A stretch of 64,000 nucleotides of DNA from positions 470,076,573-470,140,572 of the forward strand of contig NC_081409.1 of NCBI RefSeq assembly GCF_030272615.1. Reading direction: 5' to 3'. The notes under the pieces are model-generated. The model saw only the letters and a list, made by a program, of their open reading frames with translations, was not told the DNA's origin and ran no database searches. A program made the translations under genes and the position numbers. Source of the stretch: Cryptomeria japonica. Its lineage: Eukaryota > Streptophyta > Pinopsida > Cupressales > Cupressaceae. Numbering within the stretch: the stretch's first letter is position 1; the number at the start of each line of letters is the position of its first letter. This document shows positions 33,664 through 44,904 of this stretch, one piece after another.

Positions 33664-34581
33664 CTTCGGTAGAGAGATGATGATGATAAAGTAATCCTAG
33701 TTGTGGTTGTTATGGTGCAATTCACGTTGCTTGTGAATATTTCTAGATCATGCTCTATGTGTATTGACAGTCCACATTGATTATTGTGTGTGTTATTGAA
33801 GATTTTTCTTGCTCGGTGATGTTCTTTGTGTTATGCAACATTATTGGTGATTGTAGCATGTTGCAGATGATCGAGGCATAATTATTGGATGTGTTTCATG
33901 TTTGTGGTGGCTGTTTAGGTCCAGACTATGTCTTAGCCAATATTTTTTTGGTCTGTATTTATTGTTGTAGTGTGTGAGGTTATTATTTTGTAATTTGTAT
34001 TGAGGGTTTTGGCCAACCTATATTTCATAGGTTGATGACTTGTATAAATGAATGTAATGATCATTGGGAGGTATCATGTTATGTGTGAATATTGTATCAA
34101 TCATTCAGTAGCAGGTAAGTTGTGTGAAGTTGTGTGAAGAAGTGTTGCAAAGAAGATTTGATAGTGAGCTTAATCGAAATTGTACCCATGCATATGGAGA
34201 TGCTATATTCATAGTTCATGTAATCTAGATTGTTGTCCGCATGCTAATGTAAGTCAGTGAGACTTCCTATAAGGTAGTGAGTCTTCCCTAAGGGTTGTAG
34301 CTCTTCTGGGTTTCTTATTTGAGCAGTGAGCTCTAGGCAGTGTGTCTGAATGTATGTGCACTCCCCATTGTAATATTTCACTTACTCCTAATAGGGTATT
34401 ATCTCATTGTGGGTAGGTTCCCACCATGGTTTTTCCCTTAACCAGGTTTTCCACATAAAAAATATTGGTGTTGTTTCATGCTTTAAACTATTAATTATCA
34501 GATCTGATTTGTGGTTTAAGTTGCAATAAGTTTTTGAGCAAACTGATTCCCCCCTCTCAGTTTTCTGCATTGTTGCCAACA
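33664..34581 (+). repeat. LTR-like segment (copia type), left border uncertain
   Basis: The right part has the features of a copia LTR 3' end: CCACCATGGTTTTTCCC...CCAGGTTTTCCAC (about 34431-34455), a stem-loop AAACTGA/TCAGTTT at 34540-34563, and a CCAACA end at 34581. A TATA-like TGTATAAATG is at about 34042. It seems to be inserted just before the polypurine tract of the next element. I could not fix its left end or a target duplication. Confidence 0.55.
34540..34563 (+). promoter_or_regulatory. U5 hairpin near LTR end
   Basis: AAACTGA (34540-34546) pairs perfectly with TCAGTTT (34557-34563) around TTCCCCCCTC, 18 bases before the LTR end. Confidence 0.65.
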
Positions 34582-34584
34582 TAC

Positions 34585-34616
34585 ATAGTGCTGCCATCAA
34601 TAAAAAATGGGGAGAT
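34585..34616 (+). promoter_or_regulatory. Polypurine tract before 3' LTR
   Basis: TGCTGCCATCAATAAAAAATGGGGAGATT precedes TGTTGGAGAC (LTR start 34617). The GTTGCCATCAA-(A/G)-rich arrangement is shared with element X and the two copia elements in this window. Confidence 0.7.
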
Positions 34617-35770
34617 TGTTGGAGACTTGTTGATTGGTTGAGAGAATGTTTGCAATGTATGTTGTCATTGATCTCAACACTGATGTCTAATGATATGTGT
34701 TATCACTTAGTTTGATAATACACTATGGATACTAGTATATATCAGATGTCAAAGATGTTATTTCAAATGGTCATAAATTGGAGATGCTTTTGACAAGCTA
34801 GTCGGTAAATGTAGAGGTCAAACTGAAGATTTATTAATTGATAGCATATTAGTCTAGAGTTCTTGGTATGTATGGTTCTCATGGTAAAACTTATGTTAAT
34901 TATGAAGAAACTTTGGTTAGTATTCGCATGTTTGGTAGATCTCCTATCATTTGTCTTTTGTTCAGTTTCACACTTGTGGGTTTGATGGAAATTATCTAAG
35001 TGTTGAATCAATGAGGCTCTCTATGACTGTGGGTTAATATTTTACTTTACATTTCATCATATTGCATGATCATTTTGTGTAGATTTGGAGTTATATTTGG
35101 TGATGTATTTTTGGCATGTTGTCAAGTTTTCAATTGATTTGATTTCCTATAGAATAAGTTACAAACGTTTAATTCTTTGGTCCCAATTAGATAGAGGAAC
35201 AATTTTGGGGTATATGAAAGAATTCTCCACATTCTCCCACATTGAAAAATTTAATAATGCACATTTGGGAACATGATAAAGATAGGATCATTGACCTATG
35301 ACAAGAATTCCAGGTCTATTGGTGAATAATTTCTTTCTTACTATTCCTACATAGTCTATTAGTTCTACACAGTGTTTGACAAGTCAATGATCAGTTGCTT
35401 CAAAATATAAATTGAGGATATGTTTATATCAATACACATTTTTTTGGTGGTCCAAATTATGTTTTGGATGTTAGTTTATGTTTAGATCAATCTCTAAATA
35501 AGGAGTTGTTGTATGATGTCGACTCAGTATATTTTGTTGATTGCGATTGATCCTGAACTATTCCTTTTGGTTTGAAGGATGATTAGGAGACATGTTATCA
35601 TCTTGTTAAAGATAAATATATTTTGGTTTGATCCAAAATCTATCTTGTTGATGATGCATTATGGTTTTGGACTTAACTATGCCTTGTCACATGTTTCACA
35701 TTATGGATCGTATTATGCTGACCTATGCCTTATCACACATTTCACTTATTGGGTCCTATTATGTAGACCT

Positions 35771-37009
35771 TGTTGATCAGGTCAAAAGCACAAGAATATT
35801 GAGAGGGGGGTGAATCAATATTCTCACAGATTAGAAAACAATAAACTTCTCACCAATTATAATTGTTATCAAACACATTTGACTGATATAAAGTAGTTAA
35901 TGTAGAATAGACATGAAGAACACAACCACAAGATAAACATCAAATTTTATATGTGGAAAACCCAAATGAGAAAAACCACAGAGAGTGTTAACTCTTAGGA
36001 GAATAGAACTAGTAATAGTTTGAGTTTACAAAGGGGTGGCTCACTGCTAGATTACACAAATGTCTCAGTGTCGAACTACTCACTACAGATATAGAAAAGA
36101 TGGCCAACTACCAAAAAGATCACTGTAACTGGAAAGGTTGGACTGAAAAGGTTTGCATCTCTAAATGCATGGGATTAGTTTCAAGTTTAAGCTCAGATTA
36201 AAAATCTCAAACTCTATAGTAGATCCAATTAGAGATCTCTATATAATTGTCCTGCAATGGGTCTATTAAAGGACTACTGCACTACTACAACACTAATTGC
36301 CTTTGTTGTCTATAACTCACACTTCACACACTTTGCTATCTTCACCGCCAAAAATCTTTTTCACATTACTCAGCTTCACTCATACATTCACCTTGTGCAA
36401 TCTATCATACCACTACATATGTATATGTATATATATTGAAGGGTATAGATAAAAAATATTGTGTCATCCAAGCCCAACACATTACCAATATGCTCATGTC
36501 GGTCTCCACAAGACTTCTACATGCTTCCTTTTCATACTCCGATTACCAATGCATATACCGAGATTACCAAAAAGGGTCAAGGTCATCCGAACCCAAGAAT
36601 AATGAACCATTATCATAAGATCAACCCCAATATCTCCAAAATGTAGACTCCACACAAACCAAGGAAACCGCAACACAAATCTCGAAGAGATACATCTGAT
36701 AATTAACAAAGCTTCTAACACCAAGACATACAACTGATACTGAGATCAATAAGAACTCCTAACACTAGTATGTTGGGATTACTGAGAAAATGAAACCACA
36801 AAAAACATCATCAAGGGTTGTCCATACTGCACAATAACTTTTGACGAAAACCGCAACATCTAAACTACACATAGATATAGACTGCATTTACCATAAAAAT
36901 TATAATGTCCATAATATCTGGACTAATATCTAGGCCTCAAATACTATGCAATCCAAAATTGGATGACTGGTTTGACATCAATGACAATATTATTCACACA
37001 AGTGTAATA
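35771..37009 (-). mobile_element. Solo copia LTR with target duplication GACCT
   Basis: The 1,239-bp block is flanked by GACCT (35766-35770 and 37010-37014). On the plus strand it begins TGTTGATCAGG and ends GTGTAATA, so on its own strand the start is TATTACAC, a one-base change from TGTTACAC. It has the copia motifs ATGTGGAAAACCC...GAGAAAAACCAC (35952-35980). No internal domain is present. Confidence 0.88.
35793..35824 (-). promoter_or_regulatory. U5 hairpin near LTR end
   Basis: AGAATATTGA (35793-35802) and TCAATATTCT (35815-35824) form a perfect 10-bp stem around a G-rich (C-rich in element sense) loop, 22 bases from the LTR end. This stem sequence is unlike those of the other LTRs but pairs perfectly. 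Confidence 0.72.
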
Positions 37010-37318
37010 GACCTCATAGATAATTTTGATTCTTTAAAGGATATATATTAGGGACAAATTATTTAAGAATGTTGCATTTGTTATTTTGATGAAAGCAATG
37101 TGTGAATATTTTTTATTGATGTAAGAGTTGTAAAATTTATGAAGTGTGTGAAGTCTGTGTGATAGATTCAAATTTGATCTTCAAAGAGGACTTCACTATC
37201 TTCATTTGAGATGCTTCCTCTACAGTATTTCACCTTTTGAAATACTTTATTATGTTGAGATATGTTATGATATTGTATATTGTCCTAAAGAAGTAAACTT
37301 TAATTTGTAATTCATTAT

Positions 37319-38444
37319 TGTTAGAGTCAAAGAACACTGAGAGGGGGGGTGAATCAGTATTATGAAATATTTAGCATTCTTAATCTGATTCTTCAACCAC
37401 TTAATGTCAATGAATAAAAGAAAGATGCAAACATAGAAAGCAAATATCCACAACACCATAACACCAGGATTTTTCTGTGGAAACCCGGTTAAGGGAAAAA
37501 ACATGGTGGGATTGAGACTGACAATATTAATATACTCTGTTAGAAGTATAGAAATATTACATAAGGGGAATGTACATGAATTCAGGCACACTACCTAGAG
37601 CTCATTGCTCAAACTACAATAAGGGTTACAACCCTAGAAGGCTCATTGCCTTACAAATGATTACAAAATATTACAAGAAGGCTTGAAATATTGAATAGCA
37701 TCAACAAATGCCTGAGTATAGCTTTGGTTAAGAACAAAACACATAATCTTAATCTACTCTATTATAATGCTCTATTCTGCTATATTCTAGAGCATAAATC
37801 CTTTCACATGTGCATGTGAAACTACACACAATCGCTCACACATACTTTCTACACAACCAACAATCTCAAAAATGATCATATCAATCGCTCTTTTATATCT
37901 GCAACATCAAATTATGTCTTCTCCATGTCAACCCAAAAACACATAACACACAAATGAAACGTGTATACCAAGTCATCTCAATCTAAACTCAAATGCATAT
38001 GTGGACTAGAAAATATAGTCCACACGCTTCCCACATGTCTTCATATCATCCTCAACACACAAATGATCACCAAAATTGATCCACAAGATTCACACAATGA
38101 ATATCCACACATTACTGCTGATGAACACTGTTCTAACCAAAAACCTATATACTCGACCTTACAATTCACTCAATAATTATCATCAGAGACCACAACCCTG
38201 GAATAAGGTAGATTACACATCCACAATGCTTTCTAGACATCTGCAACACCAAATATCCAGCCAAAATGAACTACTAATCAAAATACTTTACACTTTGCTA
38301 GATGTCCTGTTCTTTCTTACTAGATCTCTCCAAAACTCAATCACTCTTTCAGTATGAACAAATCATAAACTATGGATGGGATATCTAACATCATTTTCCC
38401 TTAATGATAACATTTGATAATCTATGTAGTGTCTCTTGCCAACA
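37319..38444 (-). repeat. Element X 3' LTR (left copy)
   Basis: Runs TGTTAGAGTC to GCCAACA on the plus strand and matches the right copy over its length, including the shared TAGAGCATAAATCC and ATGATCATATCAATC segments. A near-perfect U5 hairpin (AACACTGA/TCAGTATT, one mismatch) is at 37333-37361. Confidence 0.92.
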
Positions 38445-38470
38445 ATCTCCCTCTTTGGCATTGATGGCAA
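38445..38470 (-). promoter_or_regulatory. Polypurine tract of element X
   Basis: The minus strand reads GTTGCCATCAATGCCAAAG then AGGGAGAT directly before TGTTGGC. Equivalent sequence stands before the 3' LTR of copia A and copia B. Confidence 0.82.
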
Positions 38471-38678
38471 CACTTAGTGAAAAATGACTAAGTGTCAAAA
38501 CCAAAACCAAAATACTATTAACTACAATCTACCAACCGGACTCCAAAAATTAACAACTCCCCCTAAGATCAACATTTTTCACTCCTCTCCACTCCCCCTT
38601 TGACATCAATGGAAAATATGGGGTTCTGAATACCAAAAATTCAAGTCAAAATGCTATATACATATATATACATAGCCC

Positions 38679-41600
38679 TTACAAAAATTTCAAGATATTT
38701 GCATAAATATTCTTCAATGAATGCAAGTGGCTATCCCAGCCCTTCTTGAGGCATTCTAAAATTGTTATAAGCCCACTAAATAGATATACATGTGCCTCAA
38801 CTTCCTTAAGATTTATCGGTTCACTAGAAGCCTAAGCATCATTAGCATCCTTAAGATCACTGAGGAATGTGTCTAACTTGAGTGCAATATGACTCTGAAG
38901 ATCACTAACTCTGCCAATTATCCTTTCCCTGTCATGACTCAAACTTATGATTTTTTAAGTATAGATATTACTTGATCTTCATGACTACTTAGAGAAACTA
39001 ACAGTGGATCAATTGATTGAGATATCCAAGATAATTCATCTTTACACTCCTTGCATTTCTTCTCAATGTCCTTAGTGAACTTAGATAGTGATAAGCATGA
39101 TTTGTAAATATTGCCACCTTCAAATAAACTATCCTGAATACTCTTAACACAATAATCTATTGAGGACCTGTCATCAACAATCATCCTCTTCATATTCTAG
39201 AGATTTTTTGCATTGAATTCATTCCAAACCTTCACTTCAACAGATTTATCAAAAGACTCAAAGTGGATGTCCACATAGTTGATTAAACTCTTCAATTGTC
39301 CGGATGGGGAATCTGAAGTTTTCTTCTGATATGTGGGCATTAATTTTTATATAATACCAAATGCCAAGGTTGGAAGCTCACTATCTTCAGTGTGATTTTT
39401 TAAGAGATCTTCACCAGATTTTGCTTGAGGAAATGATGCTAATTGAATCTTCTGGATGGGTGAAAGAGAGGCAAGGTTGATTGGTCCTTGCACAAATTCT
39501 AGATCATCTATTGTTAGCTTACCCTTCACTACCCCTATAGTGTCTCTTTCTTTCCAAATGGGTTTTTCTTTTACCTCAACCTTTTCCTTCTCTGCATCCT
39601 TCTCTATTTCATCTTCAACTGGAGGATTTTGAATATCCTCAACCTCATCTACTTTTTCTGCATCTCCTTCACCCTTATCAGTTACATCCAAATCTTTGGT
39701 ATCTTCTAGAACAATTACTTCACCCTAATCATTTATCTGTACATCTAGAATAGAAGGAGTATCATCCTTTGTCTGCTCTTCTAGATCATCCTGGGTTTTC
39801 TTAGGATTAACCTCATACAGATTTTGTAATAGAACTTTTCTCAAAATTTTCTCTGCATCCTTAATAACCTCACCAGTTTTCCCAATCATTATCTTATTCA
39901 CTTTGGTCTTACTCTGGAACTCATTGTTAGCTAAGTTAAGAATTCTAGATATCTCCACCTTAGAAATCACGAAGCATAAATTAAATAATACATATTCTCT
40001 TAGTCTCTCTTCTTCCACCCTTGTTGTCTCTCTCCTCATATCCAAAACTTTGTACAAACTCTTAGGTATTTCAGACATTAATTTTATTAGAGATTTATTA
40101 TATACATTCAAATATTCTATAGTAGCTTCTTCTAAAGTTATCTTACCATTTTCATCAAAATTGTCATACCATTCTATCAAAGGCTTCAAATTACCATTCT
40201 TTACTACCTCATTTACAATTTCATTCAAGGAAATAGGAGGTTTAACTTCAAATATTCATTGTGTCATTGGCTCATTGATTCTGGATGATTTTGATTTATT
40301 ACCAAATTTTGCTCCACAAGATGGTTTCTCCTTTGTGACTTTAAAATCCTTAGAAACTTTGGCCTTTACCTCCTTCACCACTTCATCTGGCTCAGTTTCT
40401 TCATCTTCAATAGTAACAAATATTACTATCTTCTTTCTCTTCTCACCACCACCAGATGAATTGACTGAAGATTTGGTTGGTTTTGTAGGACTGGAGGAGG
40501 GAACATTTCTTCTTGATTGCCTTAGTTTATAAAAAGTATCTTTCAATTTAGCCTTCTTAGCAGTTTGCACTTCAGAGATGATGTTCCTCTTCCTCACTTC
40601 TCAGACTGCCTCCTTAGAAATCTCTATATTCTCTGCATAAGTGCCAAACCTCTCCTCAGAGGGATCAACTGAATTTCTTAGCAAGTGTTGTGCATAAAGT
40701 TCTAAAATTTGCTCATTTATTTCATAACCCATTAACATAATCCATGATGTTCTGGGATGAATGACTGCCATCAATCATTGATCTGTATCAACCATAAAAC
40801 AAATTGTATCCTGGTATTTCTCCACTATGGACTTAGGGATTCTCTCCTTCTAAAAATTCTTAAAGTATCCCCAAATATTTGCATTTTGGACCTTAGAGTC
40901 ATCAGAGCTATACAAGTATTCCTAGATATGCACACATAAAGGTCTATCAAAGGCCCACTGCACCTATCCAACTCCCATAACTTCATTCATGAGGTAGAAA
41001 AACAAACATAGAATCAGAGTTCCATATTTGAATGGATGTTTCTTGTTCTCCTTTATCTTTTTCAAATTATTCATGAGCTCACTCTGGAGCAGTTCACAGA
41101 GGTCATACTTCTTATCTTCTTTCACCATCTCATAGGTAGCATAGATGGTTATTTTGGAAATAAATTTTTTCCTGCTAGAATAGTAAACCTTATAACCAAT
41201 CACCATTGAAGAAAAATTAATATTGTACTCTAGAATATCATTAAATTTTATTTCTCTATGATCAAACTTTGATCCGATTGCATTTGTGACAATTTCATTT
41301 TTCACAACCTTCAGTGAGGGTAATTCTCTAGATGAACATAATCTTGTCACAACCCTAATAACATTCTTGGTGATCTTGTATGGCTTGTTTAACCATATGA
41401 ATTCATCATGCATTTGACTCAACATGTACTGGACCCATCTGGGTTCATCAAACATTAGAAATCTGGCAAACTGTGCAAAACCCTTATTCTCCAATACTTA
41501 AAATTTTGGTTTCAAGTGGTCAGCCTTATCTGCCATGTGCTTGGTGTATAAATTCAACATCTACATGCTTCCAAGCTCCTCAATATTTCAATGTGTGTAA

Positions 41601-41758
41601 ACCCTAACATCCTCAATATGCAAAATTTTGTGTGGTATGGATGAAAACACGTTCTTTGGATCATCTTTCATAGATATAAATGGGTGTTCTTTAAAATATG
41701 GCCTTGCTTGATCAGTGATGTCTACTACAAGAGGGGTTGCAGTACCAGAGGTAGCCAT
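38679..41758 (-). pseudogene. Element X ORF2, about 1,030 codons, family unknown
   Basis: An ATG at 41758 (MATSGTATPLVVDITDQARP) starts a frame that stays in register for about 935 codons, broken only by about a dozen stop codons, most at positions where CAG, CAA, CGA or TGG would fit. One slip in a run of A near 38950 leads to the final 85 codons, ending at 38679. Notable segments are FAQFARFLMFDEPRWVQYML, KPYKITKNVIRVVTRLCS (about 41380), a Ser/Lys-rich basic linker (about 40480), an acidic region (about 39600) and a helical C terminus with coiled-coil character. No catalytic or zinc motif is visible. I do not recognise the family. It occupies the place of pol between gag-like ORF1 and the 3' LTR. 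Low numbers of frameshifts suggest long selection on the parent copy. Confidence 0.8.
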
Positions 41759-42185
41759 TCTTGCAATTTAAATTTCAAACATGAAAAGGGTTTCACCGAT
41801 AAATACCTTTACCACCGGATTAGACTTTCGCTAGAGAAATATCCTTTCACACTTCGGTTGCTGAAAATTCTACTTGCATGGCTCTCTTTTCTTCTTCTCT
41901 TTGAATGTAAAGTGATAAATGAAGTTATTTACTCACTTTTTATTCTCCACATACCTAAATTTTCATTGTATTAAACACACTTTACCCTAATACTTTTAGA
42001 TACTCTACATCTTCACAAATTCCTCTCCAAATCTTCAAATCTACTCATACTCTTTCAGAAATCCTTTAGATAGATTAGTCATCATCAGATTCAACTTTTG
42101 CAACCTGCCAAAATTAGGCATAGATCTCAAATAGGGGGTTTATAAGATTTTCATGAAAATTTCCCCCAAGATTGGATGCCTTAGT
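41759..42185 (-). other. Element X spacer between ORF1 and ORF2
   Basis: About 430 AT-rich bases without coding content. A CCCCCTATTTGAG-type stretch and a C/T-rich segment upstream of the ORF2 ATG are visible. Whether ORF2 is reached by splicing or a separate promoter cannot be told. Confidence 0.5.
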
Positions 42186-43352
42186 TCAGTTACCAGATGT
42201 AATTCCAGCACCAGAATTAGGTGCGAATCCACTCGCTACTTTTAAATCACTCTTTTTAACCCATGTCTTTTTCATTTGATATCTGATCTCTTCAAATTTT
42301 GATTTTCCTTTCTCATCTGCCTTCACATTCTTGTTCTTGTTTACCGGACCATTCCAATTCACATTTATGCTTTTGCAGTATTTTGCAATATGACCACATT
42401 TGTTGCAAGCATAGCAAACAACATATCCTTGTCTAGGCATGAAGTTCATCTGATTTCCTCTTGGGTTGCATTGATTAGCAACATGTCCAAACCTACCACA
42501 TGCATAACATTTGACATTTCTCCTATTTTAAAAATTGTTCATCACACTTATGCATTCATTTAACTTATGACCATACTTGTATTTAAAGCATTGACCGGAG
42601 AAGGATGGACCATTATTATTCATCCTATTTCTGCATTGACTAGACATATGACCAAATTTATTACAAACAAAATCATTACCATTGAACTTATGGGCATTAG
42701 GTTTCCTTACTAGAGGCCTTCTTGAATTATTCTTCTATTGTGCTGATTTGGAGCTTTAACCTTTATCAAATCTAAGACCTCTTGTGTCATTAGCATTCTT
42801 CTATCTTTCAAGCATCTCATCAAGCTTGGCTGAGCTAATTCTAAACTTTTCCTTTTACTCATTTTCAACTTCAAGATCATATCTAATAAGAATGATCTTC
42901 CTTTCAAGATCTTCCTCACATAGTTTAAAGTCTTGTAGGTCAAGCTTCAGTTGTGAATTCTCACAATCAAGTCTGCAACATTCATCAGATTTTTCTTTCA
43001 ATAACTAAGCAATATTTTCCTCATTCTTCTTCCTTTCCTCAATCTCCTTTGTCAATCTCATTATAATGGCTTCCATCTCATTCTTTTGAACTGCATTCTC
43101 TCTAGCAAGTTTCTCACATTATTTTGTCTTCTCCTTTAGGGCTTGATCATCAGTACTTTGGATTTCTTTCTCCTTTAGCTTATCAACAAGTTCCTTTCTC
43201 TTTTCTCTTGACTTCTTCATTTGATCTTTCAATGATTCAATAAATTTCTCAACATCCCTAAGGTTTATTTTCACTTGTCGGACCTTGGTTTGTGATTGAT
43301 CAAGATCTTCAAGTGCAAAAATAAGTTGTTGTCTAAGACTATCAAAATCCAT
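42186..43352 (-). pseudogene. Element X ORF1: coiled coil plus CCHC zinc knuckles
   Basis: An ATG at 43352 (MDFDSLRQQLIFALEDLDQS) opens one frame of about 388 codons with several stops but no frameshift. The N-terminal half is a long Leu/Lys/Glu heptad coiled coil (43300-42850). The C-terminal half has a string of CCHC-like knuckles at about 42650, 42590, 42500 and 42400. These include CYACGRFGHVANQC and CYACNKCGHIAKYC; two others, CNKFGHMSSQC and CFKYKYGHKLNEC, have lost or shifted one Cys. This is the arrangement of a nucleocapsid-type gag, without a recognised capsid fold. The open frame extends upstream of the ATG toward the primer site, so an earlier start is possible. Confidence 0.8.
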
Positions 43353-43406
43353 TGATTCACTTTCTCGGATCCTCCTCAAGTTGTTAGGCTTCTTCCAAGG
43401 GACTAG

Positions 43407-43419
43407 GCTCTAATAACAA
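43407..43419 (-). promoter_or_regulatory. Element X primer-binding site (degenerate)
   Basis: The minus strand reads TGTTATTAGAGCC next to the 5' LTR end, two or three changes from the initiator-tRNA-Met site TGGTATCAGAGCC seen intact in copia A. Confidence 0.75.
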
Positions 43420-43420
43420 T

Positions 43421-44514
43421 TGTTGGAATCAAGGAACACTGAGAGGGGGGGGGTGAACCAGTGTTCTATAATATTTAATATTCTTAATCTAATTCTTCAA
43501 CCACTTAATGCCAATAAATAAAACAAAGATGCAAACACTTAAATAAAATATCCACAACACCATAACACTAGGATTTTTATGTTGAAACCCGATTAACAAA
43601 AAAACCATGGTGGGATTGAGACCCACAATATTAGTGTACTCTATTAGAAGTATAGAAATATTACATAAGGAGAATGCACAAGCATTCAAGCACACTACCT
43701 AGAGCTCACAACTCAAATTATAATAAGGGCTACAACCCTGAAAGGCTCACTACCTTACAAATGATTACAAGAGATTAAAAGAAGGTTTGAACTATTGAAT
43801 AACATCAACAAATGCCTAAGTATAGTTTCAGTCAAGCACAAAACACATAATCATACTCGGCTCTACTATACTACTCTGTTATGTTGTTCTACTATATTCT
43901 AGAGCATAAATCCTTCACATGCACATGTGAAATTATGCACAATCACTCACAAATACTTTCCACACAACCATCGATCTAAAAAATGATCATATCAATCACT
44001 CTTTTATATCTGCTACATCAAATTATGTCTTCTTCATATCAGCCCAAAAATGCATAACACACAAATGAAACTTGTATACCAATCGACTCAATCTGAACTC
44101 AAATGCATATGCAAACCAAAACAAATATTCCACATGCTTCCTACATGTCATAAAATCATCTTCAAACACACAAATGATCACCAAAATCGATCCACAAGAT
44201 CCACACAATGAATATCCACACATTACTATTGATGAACACTATTCTAACCAAAAACTTGTATATCGGACCTTCCAACTCACTCAAGAATTATCACCAGAGA
44301 CAACAACCTTGGAATAAGGTAGATTACACATCCACAATGTTTTCCAGAGATCCACAACACCAAATATCAAACCAAAATGATTTGCCAATCAAAATACTAA
44401 ACACTGCCAAATGTCCTATTTTATCTCACCAGACTTCTCCAAAACTAAATCACTCTTCCGGTATGAACAAATCATGAAATGTGGATGGCATATCTAACAT
44501 AAGTTTCCATCAAT
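43421..44514 (-). repeat. Element X 5' LTR, larger part (right copy)
   Basis: Begins TGTTGGAATC and matches the left LTR until TCAAT at 44510-44514, where a TRIM is inserted. The last 39 bases of this LTR are at 51766-51804. Confidence 0.92.
43434..43466 (-). promoter_or_regulatory. U5 hairpin of element X
   Basis: GAACACTG (43434-43441) pairs perfectly with CAGTGTTC (43459-43466) around the G-rich loop, 13 bases from the LTR end. Confidence 0.72.
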
Positions 44515-44649
44515 TGTTGGTGTTTGAAATAATCCACACCCAGACTGATGGTGGAGTGGTCCAAGAGGGGCCAGTAGCTCAGTGGTAGAGCACTCTAGCA
44601 ACATATGAAAGGTCCTAGGTTTGAGTCCTAGCTGGTCCATGTCTCAACA
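44515..44649 (+). repeat. TRIM LTR 1 with tRNA-like body
   Basis: Starts TGTTGGTGTTTG and ends CTCAACA. An A box TAGCTCAGTGG starts at 44575 and a B box GGTTTGAGTCC at 44618, 43 bases apart as in tRNA genes. GGGCCAG can pair with CTGGTCC (7 bp, one G-U), GCTC with GAGC, and CTAGG with CCTAG around a 7-base loop. Confidence 0.92.
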
Positions 44650-44662
44650 TGGTATCAGAGCC
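44650..44662 (+). promoter_or_regulatory. TRIM primer-binding site
   Basis: TGGTATCAGAGCC follows the LTR end CA directly and matches the initiator-tRNA-Met primer site. Confidence 0.9.
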
Positions 44663-44695
44663 AGGTCTAGGCTAGGAGCCCCAAGCGCATGAGAG

Positions 44696-44738
44696 GTGTG
44701 GCTTAAGAGGGGGTGTTGGTGTTAGAAATAAGCCACAC
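44696..44738 (+). other. Hairpin across the TRIM polypurine/LTR junction
   Basis: GTGTGGCTTA (44696-44705) is the exact complement of TAAGCCACAC (44729-44738). The 23-base loop holds AGAGGGGG and the LTR start TGTTGG. Confidence 0.7.
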
Positions 44739-44848
44739 TTGGAACGATGATGGACTGTTCTAAGAGGAGCTAGTAGCTCAGTGGTAGAGAACTTCAGTAG
44801 CATATGGAAGGTCCTAGGTTTGAGTCCTAGCTATTCCATGTCCCAGCA
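44714..44848 (+). repeat. TRIM LTR 2 with tRNA-like body
   Basis: Same 135-bp length as LTR 1 and LTR 3. A and B boxes are unchanged at 44774 and 44817; the acceptor-stem-like pairing is weakened (CTAG and CTATTCC). Confidence 0.92.
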
Positions 44849-44904
44849 TGGTATCAAAGCGAGGTCCAGGCTAGGAGCCCCAAGCACATGAGCATTGTGG
44901 CTTA

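Larger units (their letters stand above)
34617..37318 (+). mobile_element. 3' LTR of X-like element, interrupted by a solo LTR
   Basis: Starts TGTTGGAGACTTG after a polypurine tract. It contains no coding region. The LTR body is 34617-35770 and continues at 37015-37318 after removal of the solo LTR at 35771-37009. It is then interrupted by element X and may continue after 51809. The final end was not located. Confidence 0.55.

Noticed and set aside
38679-43352. A host multi-exon gene on the minus strand
   Set aside because: It is bounded by matching LTRs, a primer site, a polypurine tract and a target duplication, and carries many stops.
44569-44645. A tRNA gene (A and B boxes, stems)
   Set aside because: The anticodon arm does not pair, two further copies are equally placed in the other LTRs, and the segment lies within TRIM LTRs. 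Treated as a tRNA-like LTR component, not a functional tRNA.
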